From Gulosibacter hominis (GTDB lineage: Bacteria > Actinomycetota > Actinomycetes > Actinomycetales > Microbacteriaceae): a DNA stretch of 64,000 nt. The stretch lies in assembly GCF_904842695.1 (NCBI RefSeq), contig NZ_CAJGWQ010000003.1, positions 62,001-126,000 of the forward strand, given 5' to 3'. Under the pieces are notes generated by a model. The model did not search any database. It saw only the letters and a program-made list of their open reading frames with translations, and had not been told where the DNA came from. A program made the translations under genes and the position numbers. Of this stretch, positions 25,122-33,126 are shown piece after piece. Each line of letters starts with the position of its first letter. The first letter of the stretch is position 1.

Positions 25122-28100
25122 TAGGGCTGCACCCGCATTCGGAATCCGCGCGGCGTGGCGCTGAACCCGGCCTGTTGCAGTCGGGTGGCGGTGTCGGTTT
25201 CGAGTGCGTAGTTGCCGTTGATGCGTTCAATCACGAGGTCGGGGATGCGTGCGGTACGCACCGTGGCGGCGAGCGATTCGGCTGCCTGGCTGATGAGCCG
25301 GTCGTCATCGGTGAACTGCAGCATGGTTTTCCCGCCGCGCTCAACATAAAACACGAGCTGTCCGTCGACGAGGGTGACGAGCCCGCCGGCTTTGCGGCCA
25401 GGCCGGTGTTTGCTCTGTGCGAGTTCGGGCCAGGGGAGGGCAGCGCCGAAGGGGTTGGCGGTGTCGGTTGCGGCCAGCGTCACCACGCGGGGGAGGGCAT
25501 CGGCGTGGTAGCCGTCGGTTTGTTCGCGAGTGGTGCGGTCGATGGCGCGCAGCCGGTCGATAGCGCCGACGGTGGCGAACTGCGCAGCGCCAAGCTGCGT
25601 GACGAAGTAGCCGCGGCGGGCGTGGCCGGCCTGCTCAAACTTCGCGAGCAGCTGATAGACGGCGGCGAACCCGCCGGGGACGTCCGCGGCGGTGACGGTA
25701 CCTTTGGTGACCACACCGTAGCGGTACAGCAGCAGCTCGCCGAGAGTTCCAGCCCGTTCGGCGGCCTCGAGCGGGCTGGGGGCGCTGTCGGTGTTCGGGG
25801 TGAGTGACCAGCGTCCGGCTGCATGTGGCGGGGTGGGCGTCACCGGCCCCGGATGCAGACCGCCGCGGTAGAGGCGGCCGCGCGCGGCGCGTCTGGGAGT
25901 GCGGTGTGCCGAGGTGGATGCTCTCCCGCCCGGTGCGGCCAAAAGTGCGCGCATCGGGGCGAGCGCATCGGTGGTGGCGCATCCCGCCCAGGCGAGTTCC
26001 CACAGCGCATCGGCCACGATCGCTGGCTGCGGTGCGTTGTCGCCGAGGGCGCGCACGAGCTCGGGGAAAAACATGGCTCCGGCGCTGGCGAGCTGGGCGC
26101 GCAGCTGTTGTGCGAGGGGCGACAACTCAACGGTTCCGGGCTGCGGCGCCGGCGCGAGCGGCAGCAGTTCGGTGAGCGAGAGCGATACCCAGCCGTCGCT
26201 TGCGCCGATGGCGCCGTGCCCCTGCCAGCGCACTTCGCCCGAGGCGAGCAGGCCGTCGAGCATGGCGGGTTGATAGTCGCGGATGCGGGCGGGCAGGATG
26301 AGTGATTCCCAAGCGGATGCTGGTAGCGGCACCCCGTGTAGCTGCTCGATCACCGCGATGAGCCCGTCGATGCCCTCGAGCCCGTCGGCTTCGATCGTCC
26401 GGGTTGCGGGGTTCTTGCGGTCATGCGCCGCGGCAGGTTGGTTGTAGCGCACATGCTGCCACTCGGCCAAAAATTGCGCGTATGCCCGCTGTGACACCGG
26501 TTCTACTTCGCGGCGCAGCTTCGCGAGGGTGCGTGAGCGGATGCGTCGCAGTACCTGTTCATCCACCCATTCGGTGCCTTCACGGTCGGGAGTGAATTCG
26601 CCGTGCACCACGCGCTGTGCCACTTCGAGTCGGCGCAGCACATCGGCCACAACCGCCTGGCCGAGTCCGAGCGCTTCGGCGGCAGCGGCGGTGGTGAACG
26701 GTGCGTGTGTGCGCGCGTAGCGACCCACGAGATCGGCGAGCGGGTCGGCAACCGGTTCGAGAAACACGGCGGGTATCCCCGGGGGCATTGGGGTGCCGAG
26801 TCCGTCGCGCAGGCGCGCTGCATCCTCTATTGGGGCATACACTTCGCGCCCCGCGATGCGCACTTCGATGGCGCGGCGCGCAGCCACGATCTCGTGCAGT
26901 GCCGCTGCCGCGTCGAGATGTGCATCTGCATCGATGCGCGCCGCAATCTCGGCAGCATTGAGCGGACCAACCACTCGCAAAAGATCGACGATGCCCTCAA
27001 TATCGCGGGCCTGCCAGCCGGCCGCGGTGCGCTGCAGTTCCGCCTCGACCGCGGTGATCGCCTCGGCATCGAGCAGTTCGCGCAGCGATGCGGTGCCGAG
27101 CAGGTCGCCCAGCAGGTTCATATCGAGCGCGAGCGCTGCGGCCCGCCGTTCGGCAAGCGGCTGGTCGCCCTCGTACATGAAAGCGCCAACATAACCGAAT
27201 AGCAGCGTGCGCGCGAACGGTGACGGTTCGCCGGTGGTGACGGTCACCACCCGGATGCTTCGCGAACGTATTCCCTGTAACAGCTCGTGCAGCGCGTCGA
27301 GGTCGTACACATCGTGGAGCACTTCGCGCACGGTCTCGAGCACGATCGGAAACTCGGGGTAGCGGCGGGCCACTTCAAGCAGTTGCGCGGCCCTCAAGCG
27401 CTGCTGCCACAGGGGCGAACGTTTGCCGGGATGCGAGCGCGGCAAAATCAGTGCCCGGGCGGCATTTTCGCGAAAACGTGCCGCGAACAGTGCCGAGCCT
27501 CCCACCTCGCGGGTGACGAGCTGCTCAATTTCATCGGGTGCAAAATCGAAGAGTTCGGCACCCGGCGGCTCGGCTTCGATATCGGGCAGGCGCACGATGA
27601 TGCCGTCGTCGCTGGCAATTGCCGAGGCTTCGAGCCCGAATTGTTCGCGCATCCTGGCCGTTACCATCAGCGCCCAGGGGCCGTGCACCCGCCGCCCGTA
27701 GGGGCTGTGCAGCACGATGCGCCAATCGCCGAGCTCGTCGCGGTGCCGTTCGACCACGAGCGTGCGGTCGGAGGGAATATGCCCGGCGATCTCACGCATT
27801 TCGTGCAGGTAGCCGCGCAGGTTCGCTGCCGCGAACGGGTCGAGGAGGCCGTCGAGGTCGTTGCCGGCCTCGCTGTCGGCATATTCGCGGGCAAATGCGC
27901 CCATCGCGGCGCCGAGTTCGGCGGGCCGGCCGAGCGCATCACCGATCCAAAACGGTAATCGGCCGGGCTCACCAAACGCGGGGGTCACGCGCACCTGGTC
28001 GGGGCCGATTTCGCGGATACGCCACGAAGTCGAGCCGAGCGCAATAACGTCGCCCACCCGCGATTCGTACACCATCTCTTCGTCCAGTTCGCCCACGCGG

Positions 28101-30145
28101 CGACCCACTACGCGCCGCGGCGCGGTGCCGTCGTCGGGCAGGTCTTCGGTGCCGGTGAGCATGAACACCCCGAAGATGCCGCGGTCGGGAATTGTGCCGC
28201 CGCTGGTGACTGCGAGTCGCTGGGCGCCGGGACGACCGGTGAACGCATCCAGTTCGCGATCCCACACGATGCGGGGGCGCAGCTGAGCGAACTCGTCGGA
28301 TGGGTAGCGTCCGGCGAGCAGATCGAGCACGCTGTCGAGTAGCGCTCGCGAAAGCGTGGCAAACGGTGCCGAGCGGCGTACGAGGTTGAACCAGTCTTCT
28401 GCCTGCCACCGGTCGAGTGCCGAGGCGGCAATGGTTTGCTGCGCCAGCACATCGAGCGGGTTGGTGATGGGCGTGAGCGCCTCGATCGACCCGGCCAACA
28501 TGCGTGATGCCACCACGGCCGAGTGCAGCACATCGGCACGGTGTTTGGGGAAGATCACGCCGCGCGACACCTCGCCAACCTGGTGACCGGCGCGGCCGAG
28601 CCGCTGCAGGCCGCTTGCCACCGACCAGGGCGCTTCTACCTGGATGACCAGATCAACATCACCCATGTCGATACCGAGTTCGAGGCTCGAGGTGGCCACC
28701 ACACAGCGCAGCCGACCTGATTTCAATGCGTCTTCGACTTCGGCGCGAGTTTCTTTGGACACCGAACCGTGGTGGGCGCGGGCAAGTTCGGGGGCGGCGC
28801 CGGCGAACTCTCCCGAACCACCAATCAGCGTGGCATTTTTGAGGCGCGGGTTTGGATGCTGGCGTGATTCGCGCTGTTCGGCCGGCGAGGGCGGGGGTGG
28901 TTGCGAAGGCGGTGAGGGGGCCGGAGGCGGCGGCGCTGGCAGATCTTCTGGGGGAGTTGCGAGCGATTGGCGCTCATCGTAGAGCTCATTCAGGCGCGCG
29001 GTGAGCCGCTCCGCGAGCCCGCGCGAATTGACAAACACGATGGTCGCGCGATGCGCGAGCACCCGGTCGAGAATTTCCGCCTCGATATGGGGCCATACCG
29101 AACCAGCGCGCTGTTCGTGTGCGATCGATTGGGATGCATCCCCAAAAATTGGTGCGTCGCCGGCATTCCCGGCGCTGTCGCCATGCTCGGCGCGGTCAGT
29201 ATGCTCGGCGTTGCTCGCGGTGCGCCGCGCCTCAACCGGACCCCCTGCGGCGATATCGCTGAGATCTTCGACCGGAACGACGATACGCAGATCAAAACTT
29301 TTTTCGCTGGGTGGCGCGACAATATCGACCGGTGCTTGGCCGCCGAGAAATTGCGCCACCGCATCCAGTGGCCGCACCGTGGCCGACAGCCCGATGCGTT
29401 GCGCGGGACGTTCGAGCAGCGCATCGAGTCGTTCGAGCGAAAGCGCCAGATGCGCGCCACGCTTAGTGGCCGCCACCGCGTGCACCTCGTCAATGATGAC
29501 CGTGTCGACATGTCGCAGCGTGCGCCTCGCCTGCGAGGTGAGCAGCAAAAACAGTGATTCGGGTGTGGTGATCAAAATATCCGGCGGCTTTGCCTGCTGG
29601 CGGCGCCGCTCGGCCGGGGGAGTGTCGCCCGAGCGTATCCCCACGGTGAGTCGTGGCACCTCGTAGCCGAGCCGCTGCGCGGTTTGGGCGATCCCCACCA
29701 GCGGTGCGTTCAGATTGCGTTTGACATCGACCCCGAGCGCTTTTAGCGGCGATATATAGAGGATGCGCGTGCCGCGCGCCGGGCGCTCGGCAGGCGAGTC
29801 TGGGGCATCAGAGTCTGGGGCATCCGAGTCTGGGGCATCCGGGTCTGGGGCAGAGCCGGGTGCTGGTTCAGACTGGGGTGCGGCACTGCCAGGCACAACC
29901 GCATCCGATTCGCTAGCTCGGCTGCGCTCACGCATGATCCGATCGATCGCCCACAAAAACGCCGCGAGTGTTTTTCCCGACCCGGTTGGTGCGACCACGA
30001 GCGTGTGCTTGCGCTTCGCGATCGCCGCCCAAGCCTCGCGCTGCACCCGCGTGGGTTCGGCAAACGCCGCCCGAAACCAGGTGGCGGTTGGCGCGCTGAA
30101 CAGCTCGAGCCCACCGCTCGCCGCCGAAGAGTTGTCATGCGCCAT
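25121..30145 (-). CDS. lhr: Lhr-family ATP-dependent DNA helicase
   Basis: A 1674-residue superfamily 2 helicase, normal for the long actinobacterial Lhr, which translocates 3' to 5' on single-stranded DNA and unwinds RNA-DNA and DNA duplexes in repair. It has Walker A APTGSGKT (about residues 52-59), a DEVH box (IIDEVHAV, about 220), and SSLELGIDMGDVD and QRLGRAGHQ in the second RecA domain. The Lhr winged-helix/beta-barrel region and long C-terminal domain follow. An acidic APDSDAPDSD repeat interrupts the first RecA domain. ATG 30145 is preferred over GTG 30160. It is coupled to nei2 by a TAATG overlap. Confidence 0.93.
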   Translation of the reverse strand: MAHDNSSAASGGLELFSAPTATWFRAAFAEPTRVQREAWAAIAKRKHTLVVAPTGSGKTLAAFLWAIDRIMRERSRASESDAVVPGSAAPQSEPAPGSAPDPDAPDSDAPDSDAPDSPAERPARGTRILYISPLKALGVDVKRNLNAPLVGIAQTAQRLGYEVPRLTVGIRSGDTPPAERRRQQAKPPDILITTPESLFLLLTSQARRTLRHVDTVIIDEVHAVAATKRGAHLALSLERLDALLERPAQRIGLSATVRPLDAVAQFLGGQAPVDIVAPPSEKSFDLRIVVPVEDLSDIAAGGPVEARRTASNAEHTDRAEHGDSAGNAGDAPIFGDASQSIAHEQRAGSVWPHIEAEILDRVLAHRATIVFVNSRGLAERLTARLNELYDERQSLATPPEDLPAPPPPAPSPPSQPPPPSPAEQRESRQHPNPRLKNATLIGGSGEFAGAAPELARAHHGSVSKETRAEVEDALKSGRLRCVVATSSLELGIDMGDVDLVIQVEAPWSVASGLQRLGRAGHQVGEVSRGVIFPKHRADVLHSAVVASRMLAGSIEALTPITNPLDVLAQQTIAASALDRWQAEDWFNLVRRSAPFATLSRALLDSVLDLLAGRYPSDEFAQLRPRIVWDRELDAFTGRPGAQRLAVTSGGTIPDRGIFGVFMLTGTEDLPDDGTAPRRVVGRRVGELDEEMVYESRVGDVIALGSTSWRIREIGPDQVRVTPAFGEPGRLPFWIGDALGRPAELGAAMGAFAREYADSEAGNDLDGLLDPFAAANLRGYLHEMREIAGHIPSDRTLVVERHRDELGDWRIVLHSPYGRRVHGPWALMVTARMREQFGLEASAIASDDGIIVRLPDIEAEPPGAELFDFAPDEIEQLVTREVGGSALFAARFRENAARALILPRSHPGKRSPLWQQRLRAAQLLEVARRYPEFPIVLETVREVLHDVYDLDALHELLQGIRSRSIRVVTVTTGEPSPFARTLLFGYVGAFMYEGDQPLAERRAAALALDMNLLGDLLGTASLRELLDAEAITAVEAELQRTAAGWQARDIEGIVDLLRVVGPLNAAEIAARIDADAHLDAAAALHEIVAARRAIEVRIAGREVYAPIEDAARLRDGLGTPMPPGIPAVFLEPVADPLADLVGRYARTHAPFTTAAAAEALGLGQAVVADVLRRLEVAQRVVHGEFTPDREGTEWVDEQVLRRIRSRTLAKLRREVEPVSQRAYAQFLAEWQHVRYNQPAAAHDRKNPATRTIEADGLEGIDGLIAVIEQLHGVPLPASAWESLILPARIRDYQPAMLDGLLASGEVRWQGHGAIGASDGWVSLSLTELLPLAPAPQPGTVELSPLAQQLRAQLASAGAMFFPELVRALGDNAPQPAIVADALWELAWAGCATTDALAPMRALLAAPGGRASTSAHRTPRRAARGRLYRGGLHPGPVTPTPPHAAGRWSLTPNTDSAPSPLEAAERAGTLGELLLYRYGVVTKGTVTAADVPGGFAAVYQLLAKFEQAGHARRGYFVTQLGAAQFATVGAIDRLRAIDRTTREQTDGYHADALPRVVTLAATDTANPFGAALPWPELAQSKHRPGRKAGGLVTLVDGQLVFYVERGGKTMLQFTDDDRLISQAAESLAATVRTARIPDLVIERINGNYALETDTATRLQQAGFSATPRGFRMRVQP
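29803..29857 (-). repeat. 15-bp tandem repeats inside lhr
   Basis: Three to four copies of a 15-bp unit (GGGGCATCCGAGTCT on the plus strand) encode the acidic repeat PDSDA. Such a repeat can expand or contract without breaking the frame. Confidence 0.75.
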
Positions 30146-30202
30146 GACACCATCCAACACCTAGCCACCGACATTTGTGGCCGATGCGGTGGTATCGCGC
30201 TG

Positions 30203-30742
30203 TTACCAGTGCTGCAAACAGCTGATCGCGGCGCGCAATATCGACCCGCGCCCACCCTCGAGCTCGTCAAGCAGGTCGGGGTCGGTGGCCTCGTCCGGGG
30301 TCACCCAGGTGACCTCCAACGCATCCTGGCGCGGTTCGCATTCGCCGGTCACCGGCACGATATAGACGAGTGCGATGGCGTGCTGGCGGTCATCGTGCAG
30401 CTCGGTCATCGGCATCGGCGAAAACTCGGCAACCGTGAACGGCACCAGCGTGAGCGGCACCTGCGGGAACGCCATCGTGCCGAGATCTTTTTCGAGGTGT
30501 CGCATCAGGGCCTCGCGCAGCGTTTCGCCGTAGTGCACCCGTCCCGAAACGAACGAGCGGGCAATCATTCCATCGCCGGTGGCGCGCAGCAGCAGGCCAA
30601 GATGCTCCACCCGCCCAGAACCGTCGACACGCACGGGAATCGCCTCGACATACACGATTGGCACCCGCTTGCGGATGAAATCAAGCTCGTCGGCGTCCAT
30701 CCAGCCGCCTTGGCCTTCGGGGTCGGGAGTGCGAACGTCCAT
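30203..30742 (-). CDS. DUF4916 (NUDIX-like) family protein
   Basis: A 179-residue protein. WMDADELDFIRKRVPIVYVEAIPV near the N-terminus and YGETLREALMRHLEKDLG (about residues 78-95) are the actinobacterial DUF4916 pattern. The latter is a degenerate version of the Nudix box (GX5EX7REUXEEXGU), so hydrolysis of a nucleoside diphosphate derivative is possible but not certain. ATG 30742 is chosen because the longer open frame runs into the divergent esterase gene. Only 48 nt separate the two starts, so the promoters overlap. Confidence 0.7.
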   Translation of the reverse strand: MDVRTPDPEGQGGWMDADELDFIRKRVPIVYVEAIPVRVDGSGRVEHLGLLLRATGDGMIARSFVSGRVHYGETLREALMRHLEKDLGTMAFPQVPLTLVPFTVAEFSPMPMTELHDDRQHAIALVYIVPVTGECEPRQDALEVTWVTPDEATDPDLLDELEGGRGSILRAAISCLQHW

Positions 30743-30790
30743 ACCGCTGATTGTGCCCCATCTTGACGTTCGGTGCGAGACAATGTTGCC

Positions 30791-31432
30791 ATGCTCACCG
30801 CGAACGACCACCTGACCGATGCGCCACTGGTGGTGCTGCTGCACGGCTACGGCGCTGATGAACGCGACCTGGCCGGTCTGGTGCCCTACCTGCCCGAGCA
30901 CTATCGTTACGCATCGCTGCGGGCGCCCGAACCGGTGCCGGGGATGCCCGGCCACCAGTGGTTTTCGCTGCGTTGGCTGCCGGGTCCGGCCGGCCCCACC
31001 CTCGATACGAGCGCCGAAGCCGAGGCCGCGCTCAACCGCGAAGTCACCGCGGCGGCCCGCGATCTGCTCGACCGCATCGCGGCACTTGGCGCCGAGCAAG
31101 TGGCCTTCATCGGGTTTTCGCAGGGCGCGGTTGCGGGGATGCAGGCCTGGCGGCTCGATCCCGACCGTTTCGTATGCGGCGTGGTGCTGTCGGGGTTTGT
31201 CGCCTCGGGCGAGGTGGCGGGGGATGCGGTGCTCGCCGAGCGGCGCCCGCCGGTGTTTTGGGGCCGCGGTGATGCCGACCCGGTGATCCCGCAGGCGGCG
31301 ATTGAGTTCGCTGGGCCGTGGCTGGATGCGCACACCACTCTCGAGCGGCTGGTGATTCCCGGCGCGGGGCACGAAGTCACCTTCCCCGAACTCAACGCGG
31401 TGGCGCACTTTTTGGATGCGCAGCTGCGCTGA
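30791..31432 (+). CDS. alpha/beta-hydrolase, phospholipase/carboxylesterase family
   Basis: A 213-residue cytoplasmic serine hydrolase. The oxyanion region VVLLHGYGADERDL is at about residues 13-26, the nucleophile motif GFSQGAVAG at about 111-119, the catalytic Asp in GRGDADPVIP at about 160-169 and the catalytic His in PGAGHEV near 194. This is a complete Ser-Asp-His triad. The family hydrolyses small acyl esters and thioesters; the natural substrate is unknown. It is divergent from the DUF4916 gene. The remnant of a fic gene begins about 20 nt after its stop codon. Confidence 0.85.
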   Translation: MLTANDHLTDAPLVVLLHGYGADERDLAGLVPYLPEHYRYASLRAPEPVPGMPGHQWFSLRWLPGPAGPTLDTSAEAEAALNREVTAAARDLLDRIAALGAEQVAFIGFSQGAVAGMQAWRLDPDRFVCGVVLSGFVASGEVAGDAVLAERRPPVFWGRGDADPVIPQAAIEFAGPWLDAHTTLERLVIPGAGHEVTFPELNAVAHFLDAQLR

Positions 31433-31450
31433 TCTCGGCACCAGCCTGGC

Positions 31451-31530
31451 TGGGCGCGGCAGCAGACCACTTCACCCCAGGCACCGATATTTTGCATATA
31501 AGTTCACATCGCCGAGCCAGCCAGCGCGAA
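31451..31530 (+). pseudogene. remnant of the 5' part of a fic gene
   Basis: About 80 bases resemble the start of the intact fic gene at 32396. DHFTPGTDIL in one frame matches DYFIPGTSVL of Fic, and KFTSPSQP in the next frame matches KFTSSTQP. One base appears to be lost between them (around 31497). No start, no catalytic motif and no remaining coding capacity are present. It shows that a second Fic module once lay here. Confidence 0.65.
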
Positions 31531-31550
31531 CCCGTATTGGTGGGTTGCTG

Positions 31551-31922
31551 CTAATGCGATGCGTGCAACGTCTCGTTGGAAATCGTCACGAGTGGAGGTG
31601 CCCATCCGCGTCCTTTCAACTCGGGAAACCGTGACTCCCAGGCATCAATGATGAACCGGTCCAGACTCAGCCTCGGCCACAGTTGGATGAGCCGATCGGC
31701 GTTGAGGTATTTGCAGATCTCCGCGGTGGTGCCTTCAGTAAGCACTGCTTGGTAGACGACAGTTGCTGCTCCGAGGTCACCGAGGTCGTATTCGTTATTG
31801 CCTGGGGCCCAGACAAGGTGGTGCGGCAGCGAAACCGTGCCGGCCGCCGGGCCTTGCAGGCTCGTCAGTGATGCGGGGACGTTGATTGGCTTGAAATGGC
31901 GAATCGTCAGGTGCTGCGTCAC
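31551..31922 (-). CDS. small protein of unknown function in the Fic accessory patch
   Basis: A 123-residue protein starting with GTG at 31922, supported by AGGAG five bases upstream. I recognise no named domain. Its N-terminal half is beta-rich (LTIRHFKPINVPASLTSLQG). Its middle has NEYDLGDLGAATVVYQAVLTEG followed by helices (DADRLIQLWPRL-like). Proteins of this shape occur as uncharacterised small proteins in Microbacteriaceae. It has its own strong promoter and a perfect operator dyad (31940-31977), so it is regulated and probably functional. The location between two Fic-related segments suggests a toxin-antitoxin or regulatory role, which is inference only. Confidence 0.6.
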   Translation of the reverse strand: MTQHLTIRHFKPINVPASLTSLQGPAAGTVSLPHHLVWAPGNNEYDLGDLGAATVVYQAVLTEGTTAEICKYLNADRLIQLWPRLSLDRFIIDAWESRFPELKGRGWAPPLVTISNETLHASH

Positions 31923-31939
31923 TGGTGCTCCTATCGCTT

Positions 31940-31977
31940 CGTGCAATAAGGATACGGCGTTGGTATTGCACGGGCAA
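31940..31977 (-). promoter_or_regulatory. promoter with perfect operator dyad for the 31551-31922 gene
   Basis: On the minus strand TTGCCC (31977-31972), a 17-nt spacer and TATCCT (31954-31949) form a good sigma-70-type promoter. The perfect inverted repeat CGTGCAATA (31940-31948) / TATTGCACG (31964-31972) flanks the -10 box. One half lies at the transcription start and the other ends at the -35. A dimeric repressor bound here would block transcription. Confidence 0.65.
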
Positions 31978-32046
31978 TGTTCTGCACCTGGGTTTTGATC
32001 CTGCCGCTGCTTACGAAACCGGCTGGTCATCACGAGTTTCCGAGTG

Positions 32047-32117
32047 GTAGCCGCGCACTCAGCGCGCATCGACCAGCCTTACCGTGGGTGTGCGCAGATG
32101 CACGAGGCTCGGCAGCT
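32047..32117 (-). pseudogene. duplicated fragment of the 3' end of the neighbouring LysR gene
   Basis: Bases 32053-32076 are identical to 33121-33144 at the 3' end of the LysR gene. The next part (about 32077-32117) matches the more internal piece at about 33270-33310. The fragment is therefore a copy with about 125 bases deleted. Together with the intact end at 33121 it forms direct repeats around the antitoxin-fic pair. Confidence 0.75.
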
Positions 32118-32126
32118 TTCTAACCG

Positions 32127-32155
32127 TTGAGTGCCAGTGCGCCAGCCGATAAAAT
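32127..32155 (+). promoter_or_regulatory. promoter of the antitoxin-fic operon
   Basis: TTGAGT (32127-32132), a 17-nt spacer and TAAAAT (32150-32155) form a near-consensus vegetative promoter 27 nt before the antitoxin ATG. GAGGAGGG (32168-32175) is its ribosome site. Confidence 0.7.
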
Positions 32156-32181
32156 CAATCACAAGCTGAGGAGGGATCGTG

Positions 32182-32382
32182 ATGGCCGAAGCTCAAGCGA
32201 AGTCTGAAACTACTTCGCCAGATGTGCAGCGCACGCTCGATTTTGTGCATGGTGCGCTTGGTGCGGCCGGTCACGCGGTTACTGACCCGGTGGCACTCGA
32301 GCTGCTGGAGCGACTGGCCCGAGGTGAGATCTCCGGTGACGAGTGCCGTGCTGCGATGATCGATCGAGCTCTCCAGTCATGA
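32182..32382 (+). CDS. VbhA-type antitoxin of the Fic toxin, inhibitory motif altered
   Basis: A 66-residue helical protein in the position of the antitoxin of class I Fic modules. It matches the VbhA-like architecture: an N-terminal inhibitory helix, then DPVALELLERLARGEISGDE (about residues 35-54), the conserved second helix pair. The inhibitory motif (S/T)xxxE(G/N), whose Glu blocks ATP binding in the toxin, should sit at residues 24-30. There it reads GALGAAG, so both the Ser and the Glu are missing. GAGGAGGG favours ATG 32182 over GTG 32179. The fic gene begins 13 nt after the stop codon. Confidence 0.75.
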   Translation: MAEAQAKSETTSPDVQRTLDFVHGALGAAGHAVTDPVALELLERLARGEISGDECRAAMIDRALQS

Positions 32383-32395
32383 TCGCGCAAGATTC

Positions 32396-33118
32396 ATGAC
32401 CACGCAAAGGTTCGGTGCCTGGGAAGATTATTTCATTCCAGGCACCAGTGTTTTGCGCAACAAATTCACTTCATCGACTCAACCGTTCGGCGTCACTGAC
32501 CCCCTGTTGCTGGAACACCTCGAAGCTCATGTGGTGAGTACTCGTCTACTGGAACTAGAGCGGCAACCACTATCGGGCAACTTCGATTACGCGCATATGA
32601 AGTCAATCCATCGCTATTTGTTCCAAGATGTCTACGAGTGGGCTGGGGAACCAAGATGCGGACCGGCAAGTGCGATGGTGAAACAAGGCCCGAACGTGCT
32701 TGACCCCACCGACCCGAGGCCGCGAGCCTATGCCTATTACCCCGGAAACGACGAGATGAACCGAGCAGCCGAAGCGCGGTATGCCGCGCTCGCGAACGAC
32801 AACTATCTGCGCGGTCTCGACCGCAGCAAATTTGTTTCGTTGCTCGCCGAGCACTGGGGCGAGCTCAATGTGATTCATACCTTCCGGGAGGGGAACACTC
32901 GTGCTCAGTTTGTGTTCTTTTCGCAACTCATTCACGAGGCCGGTTATGAGCTTGACAACAGTCGTTTCCAAGTGGTTGACGCCAGCACGCAACGCGAACT
33001 GATTCGAGCGGGGACGCCAAATATGCGGGAAGCGTTTGTAAACGCCCGATTTTATGGTCAAGCGACCGGGCACAACGATCGCTTGGCGCGGGTGCTTGAC
33101 GAGGTGCTTTTGGGGTAG
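32396..33118 (+). CDS. fic: Fic-domain protein (putative AMP-transferase toxin), altered active site
   Basis: A 240-residue Fic protein with the actinobacterial class I layout: YFIPGTSVLRNKF at the N-terminus, VYEWAGE (about residues 79-85), a flap around MVKQGPNV and the Fic motif at 161-172. Fic proteins transfer AMP from ATP to target hydroxyls and, when unchecked, arrest growth. The motif reads HTFREGNTRAQF. The catalytic His161, Gly166, Asn167 and first Arg169 are present, but the Pro is Thr162 and the second Arg of the canonical HPFx(D/E)GNxRxxR is Phe172. That Arg contacts the ATP gamma-phosphate and the antitoxin's Glu. Activity may be lost or changed. It ends against the LysR gene, 8 nt away. 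Confidence 0.85.
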   Translation: MTTQRFGAWEDYFIPGTSVLRNKFTSSTQPFGVTDPLLLEHLEAHVVSTRLLELERQPLSGNFDYAHMKSIHRYLFQDVYEWAGEPRCGPASAMVKQGPNVLDPTDPRPRAYAYYPGNDEMNRAAEARYAALANDNYLRGLDRSKFVSLLAEHWGELNVIHTFREGNTRAQFVFFSQLIHEAGYELDNSRFQVVDASTQRELIRAGTPNMREAFVNARFYGQATGHNDRLARVLDEVLLG

Positions 33119-33126
33119 CTGCGCAC

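Noticed and set aside
24195-25124. A 309-codon plus-strand frame opposite nei2
   Set aside because: The opposing frame encodes a complete Nei2 with all catalytic and zinc residues.
30743-31441. N-terminal extension of the DUF4916 frame to 412 codons
   Set aside because: The extension runs antisense through the esterase gene with its intact catalytic triad; the family begins at 30742.
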